Shown here: in pieces, positions 6,450 to 6,504 of the stretch
How the letters are laid out: every line of letters starts with the position of its first letter
Position numbering within the stretch: the first letter of the stretch is position 1
Assembly: GCA_003557125.1 (NCBI GenBank)
Contig: PWPN01000243.1
Coordinates: forward strand, 1-6,504
From: Phycisphaerae bacterium
Lineage (GTDB): Bacteria; Planctomycetota; Phycisphaerae; UBA1845; PWPN01
Direction: 5' to 3'
DNA length: 6,504 bases
Notes under the pieces: generated by a model
Seen by the model: the letters and a program-made list of their open reading frames with translations, nothing else
What the model was told of the DNA's origin: nothing
Database searches by the model: none
Position numbers and translations under genes: made by a program

Positions 6450-6504
6450 ATGGACTTCACGAACCGGTGCCCCTGGGGCATGCCCCGTCTCGGTGGTCAT
6501 CCCC
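6442..6504 (+). CDS. Probable 5' end of a GT2 glycosyltransferase (partial)
   Basis: The frame that reaches the window end encodes ACPVSVVIP, which matches the N-terminal strand of GT2 (GT-A fold) glycosyltransferases, usually seen as VSVVIPxYN. The most plausible start is TTG at 6442, 7 nt after a GGAG at 6431-6434, which would overlap the GT4 gene by 8 nt. A GTG at 6406 in the same frame is an alternative, while an ATG at 6450 is in a different frame. Only about 21 residues are visible, so both start and family are tentative. The fit with the surrounding glycosyltransferase cluster raises the odds. Confidence 0.5.
   Translation, partial: MGEWTSRTGAPGACPVSVVIP

Noticed and set aside
6468..6486. 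TGCCCC/GGGGCA inverted repeats, including the palindrome GGGGCATGCCCC, as a possible terminator after the GT4 gene
   Set aside because: There is no T-run after it, and it falls inside the frame that appears to begin a GT2 gene, so termination there is unlikely.

Overview
The window is a compact, single-direction cluster for building a cell-surface glycan (O-antigen, capsule, exopolysaccharide or a glycan on a surface protein). All genes lie on the + strand with gaps of 48 nt or less or short overlaps, and no promoter or terminator is visible, so it looks like the inside of a longer operon. The moderately high GC content, clear Shine-Dalgarno sites and GTG starts indicate a bacterium. The gene content fits a Gram-negative or similar environmental lineage, but nothing here fixes the taxon.

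Layout: (1) 3-179, the last 58 codons of an unidentified upstream gene, whose TGA overlaps the next ATG. (2) 176-3724, a very large multidomain protein of 1182 residues. In order it has a GT-B-like glycosyltransferase region, a class I SAM methyltransferase, a two-helix membrane hairpin, a long coiled coil with 14-residue tandem repeats, a second and unrelated SAM methyltransferase (Methyltransf_24 type), and a lysine-rich tail. (3) 3728-4636, a DUF115/MptE-like protein of the Maf flagellin-glycosylation superfamily. (4) 4653-5366, a CMP-sugar synthetase of the acylneuraminate cytidylyltransferase family. (5) 5415-6449, a GT4 glycosyltransferase. (6) From about 6442 to the window end, the probable start of a GT2 glycosyltransferase.

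Inferred teamwork: the cytidylyltransferase makes a CMP-activated acidic sugar. The DUF115 protein is a candidate to transfer it, because its superfamily includes proteins that put nonulosonic acids on flagellin and resembles GT42 sialyltransferases. The GT4 and GT2 enzymes would add neutral sugars. The giant protein would be a membrane-tethered station that adds and methylates sugars.

The most interesting object is the giant fusion. Its plan of catalytic head, coiled-coil spacer and methyltransferase recalls WbdD of E. coli O9a, where a coiled coil acts as a molecular ruler for O-antigen length. Here the spacer carries a nearly perfect 42-bp tandem repeat (14 residues, two heptads), which could grow or shrink without breaking frame or heptad phase. 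The ruler role is a hypothesis, not something the sequence proves.
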